This document shows positions 9,429-22,493 of a DNA stretch of 64,000 nucleotides, one piece after another. The stretch lies in contig NW_003314289.1 of the NCBI RefSeq assembly GCF_000143415.4, positions 29,109-93,108 of the forward strand, in the 5' to 3' direction. The stretch's first letter is position 1. Each line of letters opens with the position of its first letter. The translations under genes and the position numbers were made by a program. Origin of the DNA: Selaginella moellendorffii. Taxonomy: Eukaryota > Streptophyta > Lycopodiopsida > Selaginellales > Selaginellaceae. The notes beneath the pieces were generated by a model. The model did not search any database. It was not told the origin of the DNA and saw only the letters and a list, made by a program, of their open reading frames with translations.

Positions 9429-12400
9429 TAGGTAATTTTTGATACCCAAAGTCACATTCACAATAAAAATGAGAAAACTCCAAACAAACTCACATTCCAC
9501 CACTAGACAGCCAGGATCAAGCTCCAATTCCACCATTAAACGGCCAAGATCTAAATTACGTTTCACTAGTAAATAATGATAATTGAGTGGTTTATAGAAT
9601 ATCATGTTGATCTCGAGATAAGAAAAAGTGACTTTTACAAACAAAAGGTGGTAATATATATTTTTTCAGCAATGATTGTTGGTAGCAGTTTCATTTTAGC
9701 TCAACAAGATACTTATGACAAGGAGTTGGAAGAACTCTCATCAACAATATATTATATGATAATAGCATATTATTCATTTCTTTTTTCATTCACTTACCTC
9801 TTCTATAGATGTGTCTTATTTCCCCGATAACACATTAAGGTACTATGGGTGTCTTCATTGGCTCCTACAATAAATTGCTAACATCTTTCATGAAAGATGA
9901 TATGAACATGGACATATGGTGCTAGTTCAACCATTCATGCTGAAAGATACAAATTCTCTTTGACTTTCTAGATGGTCTTTTAGATATTGATGAGAAAGTT
10001 GAGGACTAAAACTTTCTTACACTCGACCACATGTGTGATGCATTCCTCTTGTTGAAAGCACTTATGCTTGAAGCTAGTTATGTCATCTTCATCCCACTGA
10101 ATGACCTCAACTAAATATATAAGCTTATAATGTGTGTAGCAGAAGTTTATTTCAAGTCATTTTCTCCTAGGTGCATTATAAATCCTATTGGCATTGATAC
10201 TAGGGGCGTCCAAAAAAAAGCCTAAAAAGGTGATTACATATTTCATATTTTTATCTAATTTCTAAACTTTTTATTTTCTAGGTTATGATATGAACCTATC
10301 ATGCCTTCCATAGAAACACATATGATGGATTTTGTGATAGTGAGTGTGCAACCCATATTTTGCTTGGGTATGACAGTTCTACTGATATGATACCCAACCT
10401 TATGGATGAGCAAATCCATAACACATTTCTTAGGTATCGATTTTGAACTCTATCGGTGATACAAGTCTTGCTTAAGCTCTATTACCCACTAGATGGTGTT
10501 GTGATTGTTTGCATAATAGATAACAATTTTATAGTGTAAATAGTATATGACTATGGTAGGTCGGTGTTTGCTATCAAAGAATATCATTTTTTCAAACGTT
10601 GGCTCAGAGGATTTTATAAGTTGCCTCCAAGCTCAAGGAGGTAAATTATGTTTATTAACATTTCAATACATGTTTAGTTCTACTTTATAGATCATAATCA
10701 CCTACTTTATAGATCATAGTTTCTAAAATTGGAGCTTTAGAAGCCTCCCCAACTATGCAAAAGCAATAGCTCAATAAATGTAAAGCGAATCTTCCCCATA
10801 ATAACAATATAGAAGAAGGTGTAGATGGAATTAATATGTTGATGATGAGGTAGAAGAAACTTAAATGCATCCTTACAGTATTAGTGTCAAATATCATAGT
10901 TACAAATTGTCATTCTTATCTACCACCATCACTCTGTAGTGCTTGCATGTTGCCATCTTGTCTTTCAACTTTTATAAGCAATTCTATATGAAGTGATAAC
11001 ACTATTTATATAGCAATTGTGTTAGTGCTTAAGAAAACTATTCAAGCCCATATAAATGAATTCCTGACCCAAGACAAAAAGGCATATTGAGTATCTTAGA
11101 ATTCAAGTTTTGCGGGATGAACCTTAGCAGGAACACAAGAAACCTTGAGACTGGAGTAAATTACATTGTGCCTTGGCATTCCATTTGCCTACCTTTTTCT
11201 TTCTTTTCCTTTGTTAAAATGTGTGCTCATTCTGGAGAAATACAATTATTAAGTAATATCCAAAATAAAAGAGGAAACTTGATGTTATTTTTACTTGATT
11301 AACAAGATGAAAATGCTTTAGTGGTGTGTTTGAGTGCTCTAAACCCAAATAGTGCTCCCAAGCACCATAAACATCCTCTTTCCTAGCTTTTAATCACCAT
11401 CACTTCTACAAATCCCAAAAGGTTATGCAGGCACACATAAAGTATTAGGAGCACAAGGTATTTGTAACAATGTCAACATTTTGTAAGTTTTCACTACAAA
11501 AAAGCACGAGAAGTGAGTGTAAAAATTGTAATGCTTGTTTGTCTTGAAAAATTCATTGTCAGGCACTTGCAGCTTGACTTGGATTTTCTCTCTAACCTAC
11601 TAGACTCTTGTTCTCGAGCACAAAAAATAATGGCTCTCCAAAGTTTTTAACCTATACATAAAACTACTATAGAAATCTTGTGTACATCATCAGCTCCAAG
11701 AGTCCCAGTCATTAATATTTTTTGCAAGAAAAATCTGGGAACATTAGGACATCCACCAAGAAGAAAGTGTTCAAACTTTATTAATCTTGTGATAAAACAC
11801 TTCTAAGATTCTGAGTTCCAATTTATCTGGATTTGTAAACCCTTCAATTCACCTAGAATTGAGACAAGCTAAAGTTGTTGTATTTGGTATCTAGTTGCAA
11901 AATGTTAGTTGTTTGTGGTTGTCATCCTGAAAATAGGATTAAGGAGTGTGATGATCTCGCACTAAAACATAAAGATCTAGTCTCTTTAGATTATGTTATA
12001 TCTTCTCTTAAGGTTCTTTAGTGCTCAACCACCCCCATGCTACTTCAAAAGTTCCACTATGTTATTACTCCACTATGAGCCCTAAGGTAAGTTAAGTTTT
12101 TTATTAATTTACATTGACCATATGGTCAAATCTAGCATATAACAATTCCTGCCCCTACACCCCCATATAGAAAAATCCCCCTCAACTTGTACTGATGATC
12201 ACCCTTTCTAAAGAACTCTATTAAAGTTCTTCGTCCATCTTTCACAGCATCAAAGAGGTATTAAGCCCTTCACTCCAAGATATTACAATTGCACCATAAA
12301 TCACACCAATAAATCAAGACAAGATTCATTTACTATCCAGTAAATGAATCATTATTCCCATAGATTGATGGAAACACCTATATAAATAATGGATTAGTAA

Positions 12401-12899
12401 CAAAATAAAACAAAATAAAATACAACACAACCTGCCATCTAGCTTTGAGTGTAATTTTTGTTACACCACCAAGAACTGGGACAAGCTAAAGTTGTTGGAT
12501 TCAGTATTTTGTTGCTAAAGGTTGTCATCCTAAAAATAGAATTAATATGGCTATAACTTTGTAAATTATATATATAAATGATAAGGGATTATATTAATTG
12601 CTTTTGCAATTGCAAACCTCATGAAGTAGAGCATTTTCTAGACTAATGTTTAAAAGTACTTTGATCTAAAACTTTTTGTTAGATTTTTTTGAATTACTAA
12701 TATTTTTTCTTGTGGATATAAATCAATCTCTATAGAAACTTGATGATGAAATGGTCTTGGTGGTATTTCCTTCTTCTGGCATATCAATCATATATAGCTT
12801 TTATTCTCATTCTTAATTTAATATTAAGTTAAGTGTTTTCTATCCTCCTCATACTAATCTAAATGTTTAAGTGTGTGCATGAAGCTACATTTAAGGTAT
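9429..12899. other. AT-rich intergenic stretch with one diverged direct repeat pair
   Basis: No recognisable coding sequence; open frames are below 90 codons and contain no known motif. Segments at about 11861-11945 and 12470-12545 share gggacaagctaaagttgttg-like and gttgtcatcct-like strings in the same order, so they are two diverged copies of an unidentified repeat. Confidence 0.55.
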
Positions 12900-14340
12900 C
12901 AAACCTATTCTTGACTGTAATCCTGTTTAGTGAACAATAATCCATATAAAGCTGCCATGAGCTATCTTTCTTGAGAACCAGCAAGATTGGCACCAAATGG
13001 GCTGGAACTTGGCTCTATGAGGCCCTACTCCAAAAGCTCAATAACCATCTTGTCAACCTCCTATCATTCATCTCAAGAAAGCTAAAGAAACAGATGAGAT
13101 GTTGGAATAGTATCCTTCTCTAGGTGATGGAATCCACTCCAGTCCGAGCTAAAACTTCCCAAGACACCTGATGGTGGAAAACTGGGAGATGACGGGATAG
13201 AACATCCACTCTTGACTTAGAGATATAGGTTATCTTGGCAAACTAACTCCAACTCCCTATCTGTCTCCCGAGGCGATGTGATCGAATCCGACACTACCAG
13301 GAGCTTCACCTCCTGTATCCCCCTGTGTTTCCAACGAGGCAACTCGTTGCTTGAAGGAGGCAACATGAGGAACTCTATACCCTTCCCAAACAGACTGTAA
13401 CAACACACAAAGTGACATGGATGATGCAGCTTGAGGTCACAAAGAGACTAAGCCAAAGTCACCTGGCATTTGCCATCCCAAAACGACAACCATTGCTCCT
13501 GAAAGTTGACAACGATGTCCCCCAGCTGCTGCAAGGTTTCCACACTCAGCACGATATCCACAACTCCAATTTCCAAAGTCCTGTCACCAGATATCTTCCA
13601 CTACAAACCAACTGTGTCAAGTTGACTATGCCTCCGTCGGCATTCTCCACTTGCAAAGGATGATTGGCATCTGTCAATGACAACTTTAGCTTGGAAAGAC
13701 TCTGGCTGTTCACAAATGTATGTGAAGCCCCCTTCACTGAAGACTCAATGCCTCCCTCTACAAGTGTCAGTGTCCCCAAGTACGCTGAACAAGAAATCGA
13801 AGCACGTGCTGCTCCATCCTCCAATGCATCTGAACTGATACCCCCAGCTTCCCACACCAAAATCTTGTCAATGTCTGAGATCGCACCATGTCCACTGGAA
13901 CAAACTGTCCAGCTGACGCTTCACGAAAGTGTAGCATGGCCACCTTATCTTTTGGAAGAGCTACTGCCTCCTCCTGTTCCAGCTGCTCTACATGCAGCAG
14001 CAGAACTAAGAAAGGCTCAAAACATGACATTGTCCATCCTTAAGCCAATGAGACCTTGAATGCGATCCATGACGTCTGTGGCGCCCTTGGGAACTCTCAC
14101 CCGCGGATATTCGCCACTCCTTCCGCACACGATACTGTTCCTGGGAAGGCACCCTCGGGCGGAAGAGTGGCAGCGGACATACCTGTTCAGGGGAGATCAA
14201 TGGATCCTCTGGTGGAAACTAAAGACTTATTTCTAATCTTACAGCAAATATTTTGAAGAATTTGAAGCTTATTAAAGAGGGCCACCTTGGCCGAACGTCA
14301 CCAATCGAGAGAATGGTTACACACAGAGACAGGTCCTATA
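12900..14340 (-). pseudogene. Decayed Ty3/gypsy polyprotein fragment
   Basis: On the minus strand, broken frames give recognisable gypsy blocks. Around 13040-12990 a stretch reads EVDKMVIELLE, stop, then GLIEPSSSPFGA, the RT entry region. In a second frame just after come LVLKKDSSWQLYMDYCSLN and RITVKNRF, the KKDGSWR...DYR.LN...KNRFP block. Upstream (13860-13546) LQVENADGG and neighbouring residues fit a retropepsin-like region. Stops and frameshifts are frequent, the RT catalytic region and everything beyond are absent, and no LTRs were found. The fragment abuts the 3' end of the TORTIFOLIA1-like gene. Confidence 0.72.
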
Positions 14341-14377
14341 AAAAAAAAAACGATCTATCAGCCTCGCAATACCTCTC

Positions 14378-17300
14378 TCATTCGAGCAAGTCAATAGACC
14401 AAGCAGTGGCCAGCTGAAGAGCCAGCTTAGCCACAGCATTGCCCATCCACCTCTCCGGGAAGTCCAGCGCCGAAGCATCGTGCAAGGACGTGACGAGCTC
14501 ACGCTTTGCATCCATGGAGAACTTGAAGCAATCGGCTCCTTTCGTTCTCACGAGCTCTGAAACCTGCAAAGGAGGGAAATCAGACAACTTTAAGCAACAC
14601 AGTCTTCTCGAAGCGAAATAAGAAATCAGGAAAGAGACTTACCTGATCAAGCCAAGGAAAAGCAGCATCGAGAAAATGCTGCTGATGAAGTATTTGCAAG
14701 AGTGCTCGGAACATCGATATCGCGGTCGAGTTGGAGAAGTGGTCGAAAGCCGGGCCGGTTTGATTCATCATCCGCACCAGCAGCAAGTCGTCCTCGGCCG
14801 ACAATGCCTCCTCGTAGGCACAATCGACATCGCCACCGTGAAGGTTCTCCATTGCCCGCGTCCAGAACAGCCAGGAAGGTGGCGCAACCTGTTTGAGCTC
14901 CGGCTGCTTGGACTCCATCACCATCTCCGGTGACTTGTCCGAGGCCACAGCCTCTTCGCCAGCAGCACCCCTGATAGCTTCCAGCGTCGCTTCGTCTTTG
15001 GAGGCTCTCCATACACTCCTTGCGGAAGGGCCCTCTCCAGGCCTCACTGGACCAGGGCCTCTGTCCCACGCTCGTCTCGCCACTGGCTGCTGGTCCTCAA
15101 CACTGTCTACGTGTTGTTGCTGTTGTTGTTGGTGTCGAGAGCTTTCACGTCGTACGCCCGCAACGCTTCTCAAAGTGTCGTAGTTGATGCTGGCCTGCAG
15201 CTCCTGGATACTGCTATACGGCGACTCCCTCCCGCTCCTGTCCGAGTTGATCGAGAATCTTTCCTCGTAGTCCGACAGCTTCAGGAACCTGGATCCCAAC
15301 GCGTCCGACTCCCTCGAGTCCCCAAAACTTCTGTTCCGTGACGTGAACTCGAGAGTCGTTGTCGCGCCCCTGCCGTTGCCACCACCGCTGCTCCTTCCCG
15401 AGGATATGTTTTCTACGGACCTCTCAAGTCGCTGTACTCTGTCTTGCAAAGAAAGCATGCTCTCTTGGCAGGTGCACATGAAATCCTGTCACACCACGAA
15501 TAAAGTAAGGAAAAGAATCGCAAAATAACGTGTCCACTCACTTGTAGCATTTCCAGAAGCTCAGTTTGTCCACGCTCTAATTGGCATATCTGTCGCTGTA
15601 TAAGAATCCAGTCGCTGCCATTCAAACGTGGCTCAGTACTTGCTGGCTCCGGATCTCCATCCCAAAGCTGACTCTTTTGGTCTTTCTCGCTTTGTTCTTC
15701 CGGGGTGGCATCCAGCCACGATACAGTTTCCACGGAGGACTTGATCGTTAGGCTCGCAGCAGCAGCGTTACCACCAACACCACCACCCTCCGGAGCAGAA
15801 TTAGCCTCGGAAAGATTTTCAGAGCCAACAGGAGTCCGACTCCTCCTAGAACTCCCATCGGCCTCTCCTGAAACAGTGGTTCGACTATCAGCTTCGGCCG
15901 AAACAAACTCCTTGTCGCTGCCGGACTTGCCTTCTATGTCTTGCGATGGTGACACCCGAGGCACAGCAACCTCCACTTCCCAGTCGTCGGAAATCTTACT
16001 TTCCAGCTTTCGAAAGAAGTCCGGATTCATTTTCAGGTCGCTAACAGCTGGCGCTTTCTTCCTGCTCGATCCTTTGTTAGAAGCCTTGTCATCGGACGAT
16101 ACTGACTCGGCCTGTTCATACGTTTTAGCTGCAACAGCACCAGAACAGTCAGCTTCAGCATCCGGTTCCTTCCAACAACGTGAAAAACTAGGCGTTTCTT
16201 CCGGAGTATTGTTATTGTTGGTGCCTGCGTGGTTGTATAGAACTCAGTACGAGGACAACGGAAAAGAAAAAGAGAAAAGAATAGTCTCACTTCTTATTTT
16301 AAGAGAGCTATCTAGCTCGGGTCCAGGAACCGTCTTCCAGACGTGGATGGCACAGGTAACAGCATCTCGCACTGGTTTCACCTGATCAAGGTCAACCAAA
16401 GAACCTAAGCAAAGTAGTGTTACAGAAGGGAGAGGGAAAAAACGAAACGAGGGAAATAGAAAGAAAAGAAAGAAGAAAAAAAGGAAAAGCGACGCAATAG
16501 CTACCTTGTCAAAGCGATGAGAATCCAGTACTCCAAGTGTCGACGGCTTTAGCTTGGACAAACCGGGGCAAGCAAGCACAGATAAAGTCTCTGCGGCAGC
16601 TTTTCGAGCAGTCCAATCGCTGCAGTGAAGAGATTCTTGGACGCAAGGCACGAGCTGGGCCAAATGCTCGTCCCCAGAATCTTTGGCAACCTACATTGTC
16701 GAAAAGAGAAAAATCAAAAACTTGTAAAGCCTAGGTAGAGAGAAGAAAGCTGCCATACCCGAGAGAGGCTTCCAATTGCTGATAGAAGCGCTGCCTTTGC
16801 CATGAATCCTGGGCTAGAGAGAACTTTGATGATCCGCGGAGCGAGCCTGTGTATGCAAGCCGGGGAGAGATTTGGAGCATTCTCGATCACTCTGGCGAGG
16901 CACATTGCCGCTCCAATCTGGACGTTCTTCGTCTGCTCGCCCATGGAATCAAACAGCGGCTTGGTGTAGACCACCAGAAATCCCCCTTGTGGGTTGGCAT
17001 TGTTCTCGGTGGCCGGGACCCTGGGGACGAGCACACCGATCGTGTCCACGCACACGTCCCTAATCTGGCTGTCGGGATCCTTGAGCCGCCGCATGAGAAA
17101 CGCGACGATCTTGGGAAGATGGGGGGAGAGCATCTCACCGTGGATCGCCGACAGCACCGCGAGGATTTTCACGCACTCCTTGCGCGCCGTGATCTTCTGC
17201 TCCGGCCCGACGTCGAACAGGCACGCCAGGAACACCGAAATCCCGTCCTGCGACAGATTCTCGGCAATTCTTTGCAGCTCCTCCACCGCCATCTGCTGCG

Positions 17301-17397
17301 TGTCGCGATCGCCGAGCTTGTTGAGCGCCGAGAGAATGCTGAGCTTGAGCTCCATCGCGGCGCGCGCGCGCGCGGTCCTGTTGCTGATCTGCGCCAT
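14378..17397 (-). CDS. TOR1: TORTIFOLIA1/SPIRAL2-like microtubule-associated HEAT-repeat protein
   Basis: Six exons on the minus strand: 17397-16759, 16690-16505, 16381-16291, 16224-15542, 15485-14643, 14563-14378. They total 2628 nt, 875 aa, close to the 864 aa of Arabidopsis TOR1/SPR2. Residues 1 to about 300 are HEAT repeats (for example HGEMLSPHLPKIVAFLMRRL and IRDVCVDTIGVL), the tubulin-binding part of the family. The middle is low-complexity Ser/Glu-rich with a short coiled coil (LIQRQICQLERGQTELLEML) and a polyGln tract. The C-terminal conserved domain (WTRAMENLHGGDVDCAYEEA through ALQLATAWSIDLLE) is typical of TOR1. The family tracks microtubule minus ends and crossovers in the cell cortex and controls directional growth. 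Its ATG is 570 bp from the divergent SMT2-like gene. Confidence 0.93.
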
Positions 17398-17967
17398 GGC
17401 GACCAGATTTTAGGGTTCCTCAATGAACCAGCTATGGCGAAAAATTATAAAAAAAAAAAAATTTAAATCAAGGCTGTCCAACAACGACGGCCACGCCACC
17501 GCCAGCTGTCACCCCTATCCACCGCTGGATCCCGGGCAAGCCACAGCCGTTGATTGTAATAGCCACACCCTGGATGCCGTTGGCCTCTCACGGGCACTGA
17601 CGGCCCAGATCGGGGGTTGGATATGGCCAAAACCATCCAAGGTTTTTAACGGAACCCTCGTTCATTCAGACAGTGGCATTCCGACAAGCCCGTGGTGGCT
17701 GTTAGCATTCTCCTGACGAGGCGCCGGATCGATCAATCGAGGCTGAAGCATGGCGCGCGCGGCGGCGCTGGAGCGGCATTTGCCCCTCACGGATTGATAA
17801 TCCCGTGAGCGCCAGGCAGCGATCGATCCGAAATATCGATATCTCGAGCGGCGGGCGCATCGATCTCTCGGCAGCGCGATTTCCAGGTCTTTCTTCTTCT
17901 CTTTCACTGCTCCAGGTTCTAGATCTCGCCCCCCCCGCATCGATCGATCCATCCCTCCCGCCGCTGC
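17398..17967. promoter_or_regulatory. Divergent intergenic region (TORTIFOLIA1-like / SMT2-like)
   Basis: 570 bp separate the two outward-facing start codons, so both promoters and 5' leaders must lie here or overlap it. The half next to SMT2 is GC-rich with several CGATCGAT-like palindromes. No precise element is assigned. Confidence 0.5.
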
Positions 17968-19113
17968 ATGGAGTCTCCAACCGACGCCGGATGGATGGTG
18001 ACATGGGGATTGCTGGGCACAGGCGCAGCCATGGCGGCCGCGGGGCTCTACTGGGCGATGTGCGTGGCCGGCTCGGCGGAGCAAAAAGGGAAGCGCGCCG
18101 TGGATCTCGGCGGTGGATCGCTTTCCAGGGGTGAGGTCGCCGGGAACTACCGCGAGTACGCGGCCTTCTTCGATAAGCCCCAGCAGATCGCGGCCAAGGA
18201 CAAGGTACCCAAGCTTGTGGACACCTTCTACAACCTCGTCACGGACATCTACGAGTGGGGATGGGGCCAGAGTTTCCACTTCTCGCCGGCGGTCCCAGGC
18301 GTGGGGCATCGCGAGGAGACCCAGCTCCACGAGAAGTACGTGGCGGATCTGCTAGAGCTCGGGCCCGGCCAGAGGGTGCTGGACGCCGGGTGTGGCGTCG
18401 GGGGCCCGATGAGAACCATCGCCGCCCACTCGGGATCCAACGTCGTGGGCATCACCATCAACGACTACCAAGTCGCCCGGGCTCGCAGCCACAACAGCAA
18501 GGCCGGGCTAAGCAAGCTCTGCGAGGTGATTTGCGGGGACTTCCTCCACATGCCCTTTGGCGACGATAGCTTCGACGCGGCCTACTCGATCGAGGCGACG
18601 TGCCATGCACCGCAGCTCCGCGACGTTTACGCCGAGATCTATCGCGTGCTCAAGCCGGGGAAGCTCTACGTCTCTTACGAGTGGGTCACGACTTGCAAGT
18701 ACCAGGCCCAGGATCCGGAGCACGTCAAGATCATCCACGAGATCGAGCACGGGAACGCGCTGCCGGGGCTGCGCTCGTATAAGCAGGTCGTGGAGATCGC
18801 CAAGGAGGTAGGATTTGAGGTTTTGGAGGACAGGGATTTGGCGCTTCCTCCGGCGCATCCCTGGTGGACGAGGCTCAAGATGGGGCGGCTGGCGTACTAC
18901 AGGAACCATGTCGTGATCGCGCTACTATCGTTCCTGGGGATCGCGCCGCAGGGGGTTTTCGAGGTGCACGAGATGCTGTTCAAGACGGCCATGTATCTGA
19001 CGCGAGGCGGCGAGACTGGGATTTTCTCGCCGATGCATCTCTTGGTTTGCCGGAAGCCATTAGATGGTGGTGATGCCGCCACCGCTGCTACTGCTGCAGT
19101 TGCTTCTTCTTGA
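17968..19113 (+). CDS. SMT2: 24-methylenesterol C-methyltransferase, SMT2 type
   Basis: Intronless, 381 aa; plant SMT2/SMT3 genes are also intronless. The start at ATGGAGTCTCC gives an N-terminal membrane segment (about residues 9-30, WMVTWGLLGTGAAMAAAGLY), the ER anchor of SMT2 that SMT1 lacks. Sterol methyltransferase signatures follow: YEWGWGQSFHF, the SAM-binding LDAGCGVGGPMR (about 137-148) and IEATCHAP. The C-terminal GNALPGLRSYKQV, PPAHPWWTRLKMGRLAYYRN and EVHEMLFKTAMYLTRGG match SMT2 rather than SMT1. The enzyme transfers a second methyl from SAM to C-24 of 24-methylene sterols, giving 24-ethyl sterols such as sitosterol. Codon use is GC-rich. The tail after CRKP is Ala/Thr-rich. Confidence 0.95.
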   Translation: MESPTDAGWMVTWGLLGTGAAMAAAGLYWAMCVAGSAEQKGKRAVDLGGGSLSRGEVAGNYREYAAFFDKPQQIAAKDKVPKLVDTFYNLVTDIYEWGWGQSFHFSPAVPGVGHREETQLHEKYVADLLELGPGQRVLDAGCGVGGPMRTIAAHSGSNVVGITINDYQVARARSHNSKAGLSKLCEVICGDFLHMPFGDDSFDAAYSIEATCHAPQLRDVYAEIYRVLKPGKLYVSYEWVTTCKYQAQDPEHVKIIHEIEHGNALPGLRSYKQVVEIAKEVGFEVLEDRDLALPPAHPWWTRLKMGRLAYYRNHVVIALLSFLGIAPQGVFEVHEMLFKTAMYLTRGGETGIFSPMHLLVCRKPLDGGDAATAATAAVASS

Positions 19114-19378
19114 CTCCTGGAATAATCTGCTCCTCCATCTTCTGCACACTACATTTTTTTAAATTTTTTTTGGTTCTTTCTTCTTGGCCTTTCTTCTTTT
19201 TAACTCCTTTATATCTTTTATTTTTCCAGAAAATCGGTTTTGTTCTTGTGCTGCTCTAAAGTAAGGTATTATTTGTGTTGGAGCCGAAACGAGAGCAAAT
19301 GTGGCTTATATGAAACAATTTGAATAATGCTATTGGCAGAATGGATATACTTATTATGAATATAGGCTGTTTTGTTGG

Positions 19379-19760
19379 CGATCTCCTCCATAGAGACGCC
19401 CTGGGCTATCTCTCCTCCTCCACAGAGATCCCCTGGGTAGGATTGTAGCTTAGTTTTGTTCTTTCTTTGGTTTCTCTCTTGTGTTTGTTTTGCAGCTTGC
19501 ATTATTAATATTTGCAGTGCAATTTCTTGCAACATAAATTTCCATTTCTTTTGCTGTTTTCTTGCCATCTATTTCCAATTTGTGGGCACTCTCCTCCAAG
19601 AGACGCCCTGGGCTGGGATCGCTCCTCCTCCATAGAAGGATTATAGTTTAGTTTTGTTCTTTCTTTGGTTTCTCTTTTGTTTTGTTTTGCAGTTTGCATT
19701 ATTAATATTTGCAGTGTAATTTCTTGCAACACAAATTTCCATTTTTCTTGTTATTTTTGT
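19379..19760. repeat. Imperfect tandem duplication of about 200 bp
   Basis: Unit 1 (about 19379-19560) and unit 2 (about 19587-19760) share in order agagacgccctgggc, ttagttttgttctttctttg, gcattattaatatttgcag and tttcttgcaac. The second copy has lost part of the Pu/Py-rich start. The unit has no coding content and lies downstream of the SMT2-like gene. Confidence 0.75.
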
Positions 19761-22493
19761 TCTCACAAGGTATTATCCTTATTTTGTTGAGGAATATGTG
19801 TCCCATGTACACTCCATCTAAACATATGTGAAATTGTGATGGGGCCAATTCAAAGGCACATTAGCTTTTATCCCCTGAATCATGTTTACACCTTTCCATA
19901 CTATCGATATATTTACAAGAGTTTGTGCCTTATAATCTCTAAGTGCCAAGGCTAAATATTTCACTAACTGAATTAAACATGAAGGTCCAAAACATGTCAC
20001 CAAGGATAACTATTGCCATTTTAAGTTTTATTATCAACACAGTAAATAAATATTTCACTTCCACCTTAAAGCAAGGCAATCATCTATGAGAAGACTTTCT
20101 TTTGGAAGCTAGGATCTACATGAAGCTCTATCTGTAAGCTAAAGGTCATGAAAGATCCGTTGTAAGTTGTTTTATTTGTGATTAATGTGAAAAATACTTT
20201 ATATTACACAATAATAGAGTGCTTAGCCACAGTTGCATCAAACAATGTTAGATGATTTCTTAATTCTCTTACTATTAAGAGTTGATCCCTCCACAACATT
20301 TAACAGATTGCAAGGTTGAGTTCACAAAGTTTTGGTGTTGAATAAAGAATTTTAAGCTAGATATGTGATCCATACAAGAGGATTAATGCTTATAGTTACT
20401 TCTTTAATTCTTCTTGATCTGAATAAAGTGGAACATAAAAAATATTTAATTTTGATCCTATTCCAATTCTAAAGGCTATACTACTTTTCAATGCACTCAA
20501 AATATAACAATCAAAACAATTTTTGCTATTTGGGTAGTACAATTTATATCTTTTAAATCCTTTAAGAGGCAAAATTCAAATGTAAACCTATTAAAGTAAG
20601 CTGTTATATTATAGTCTTAATAATAACTATCAAAAAGTTTATAAAAATTGATGTTCAAACAAAAAGATTACATTCTTTTAAATAGAGGTTTACATAGAAG
20701 CTCCTCAAATTAAGCATGTTTACAAATATACCTTCAGAATTTTACATTGCAAAAATGCCTTGGCCTTTTTATTCTCCTCTAAAGCTTTAGATATTTTAAA
20801 AGTAGTAATATAGCTAAAAATAATTTATATTATATAAATATTTATTTTCTTAGTAAACAAATTTTAATCACTTTAAGAAATTTCTAAATTTTTTCATTTT
20901 AAAGCTGCAATAAAGTTTAATTTAAAAATTATTATTAAATACTATTATTGAAAATTCATAATAAAATAATAATGAGATAAAGTGCTCAATATAGAATTAT
21001 TTCTATTAAAAACTATAAATAGTTTTTTAAATAATTCTCAAAGTCTGATATGTTAATTTATTAGTGAATTACACCTAATAATTGATCAATAATTATGTTA
21101 AATTATTATTTATCTAAATAAAAACTATATACTAAAATATTTACATATAATAAAACATGCTTCTCATTAAGTGCATCATTTTATATTGCTACTAAAATTA
21201 AAATAAGTAATGAATATTAAAAACTAAAATTTTGGTATAAATTATTTTATGAGTCATAGCAAATGATAATATTACAAATTTTATGTATAGGCCACCTAAA
21301 AAAATATTATTACATTTTTCTTTGTGTTTAATGATGCCTAAGACAACTACATACTTTAACTTAATCTAGACTTTTATCCTTTTAGTCTTTAGTTTTGAAT
21401 ACTCTTATTTATTTTACCAATGCACTAACATTTTACTATATAAAATTTTAAAAGGATAGGGAGGTTGTAGAATTTTTGTAAACATAGAAAGTTCATGTTA
21501 ACTATATTATTTTTCAATATAAAATCATGGTTTGCCATTAAACAAGTATATTTAATAAAATTAAGAATTGAAAAATATTACTAATATGGTGCTGGATGGA
21601 AGGAAATATAAATAAACTATTGTATAGTGTATAGAGAAATAAAAAAAATATTAAAAAATCCTTTGAACTTAAAAATTCTGATAATGTGTAAAACATCACT
21701 ATGAGAAAGTAGTAAGAACACATTAATAACATTGTAATCATTTTAAGCTAATAAACCTCCTCTGAATTAGCAAGAACTCCATTTCTTTATTTTCTACTTA
21801 TCTTTAGTGTCTAGAGTATGCTTATAGTCATCCCTTATGTGAGTAATCAAATAGTTTTATTAAGATATCACTATTTCATTACAAATTTGATAAAAATATG
21901 TTAAAATTACATTATAAAACTTCAAATGTAAAATGATTACTAGTCATTTCTTAAGTTATAAGATTAAATCTTAACAAAAACATATTTTCAGATATTACAG
22001 TTTTTTCTAACATAAATAAAAAAGGTAAAAATCCTTTTGTATTATTTAAAATGGTTTCACCTATAAAATACAAAATTTTGTTAGTCATTAGTAGAATGTA
22101 CTAATATAATAATTTGTTATGCTTTGCATACAGCAATGTTTGGTTTTCTTAATAGTAGTGTTTTCCTATTTATTAATTCATTTGATCCAATGGAGATTTA
22201 TAATCATAAGCATGTTTATAATTTATAAACAACTTGTGTTTTTCCTTGTGTTTGAAGGGATTGATTTTGGTTGTAGTGCACCACCTTCACTTCCACCACT
22301 TTGCCCTAATCTTTGAGTTGGAAAATTTTGGCAAATGTAGACACAAAAGTTTCTCCTTATAGAGAACTAGGGAATAATTTTCAAAAAAATAAGGGTTTTC
22401 TTTTTACATTTATCCACTAATATATAAATGTCAAATGACATTATGATTAACATTTTAAAAAGAATAATCCCACCTTGGCTCATTTTAAACCAC
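19761..22493. other. Strongly AT-rich intergenic stretch, nothing recognised
   Basis: Composition becomes very AT-rich from about 20200 to 22480. Open frames are short and built of Ile/Leu/Phe/Lys codons without motifs. No RNA gene or element ends were found. Confidence 0.6.

Noticed and set aside
13664-14059. 131-codon plus-strand frame
   Set aside because: It is antisense to the decayed gypsy polyprotein, whose residues are recognisable on the minus strand.
15705-16385. 226-codon plus-strand frame
   Set aside because: It is antisense to exon 4 of the TORTIFOLIA1-like gene and even crosses an intron of it.
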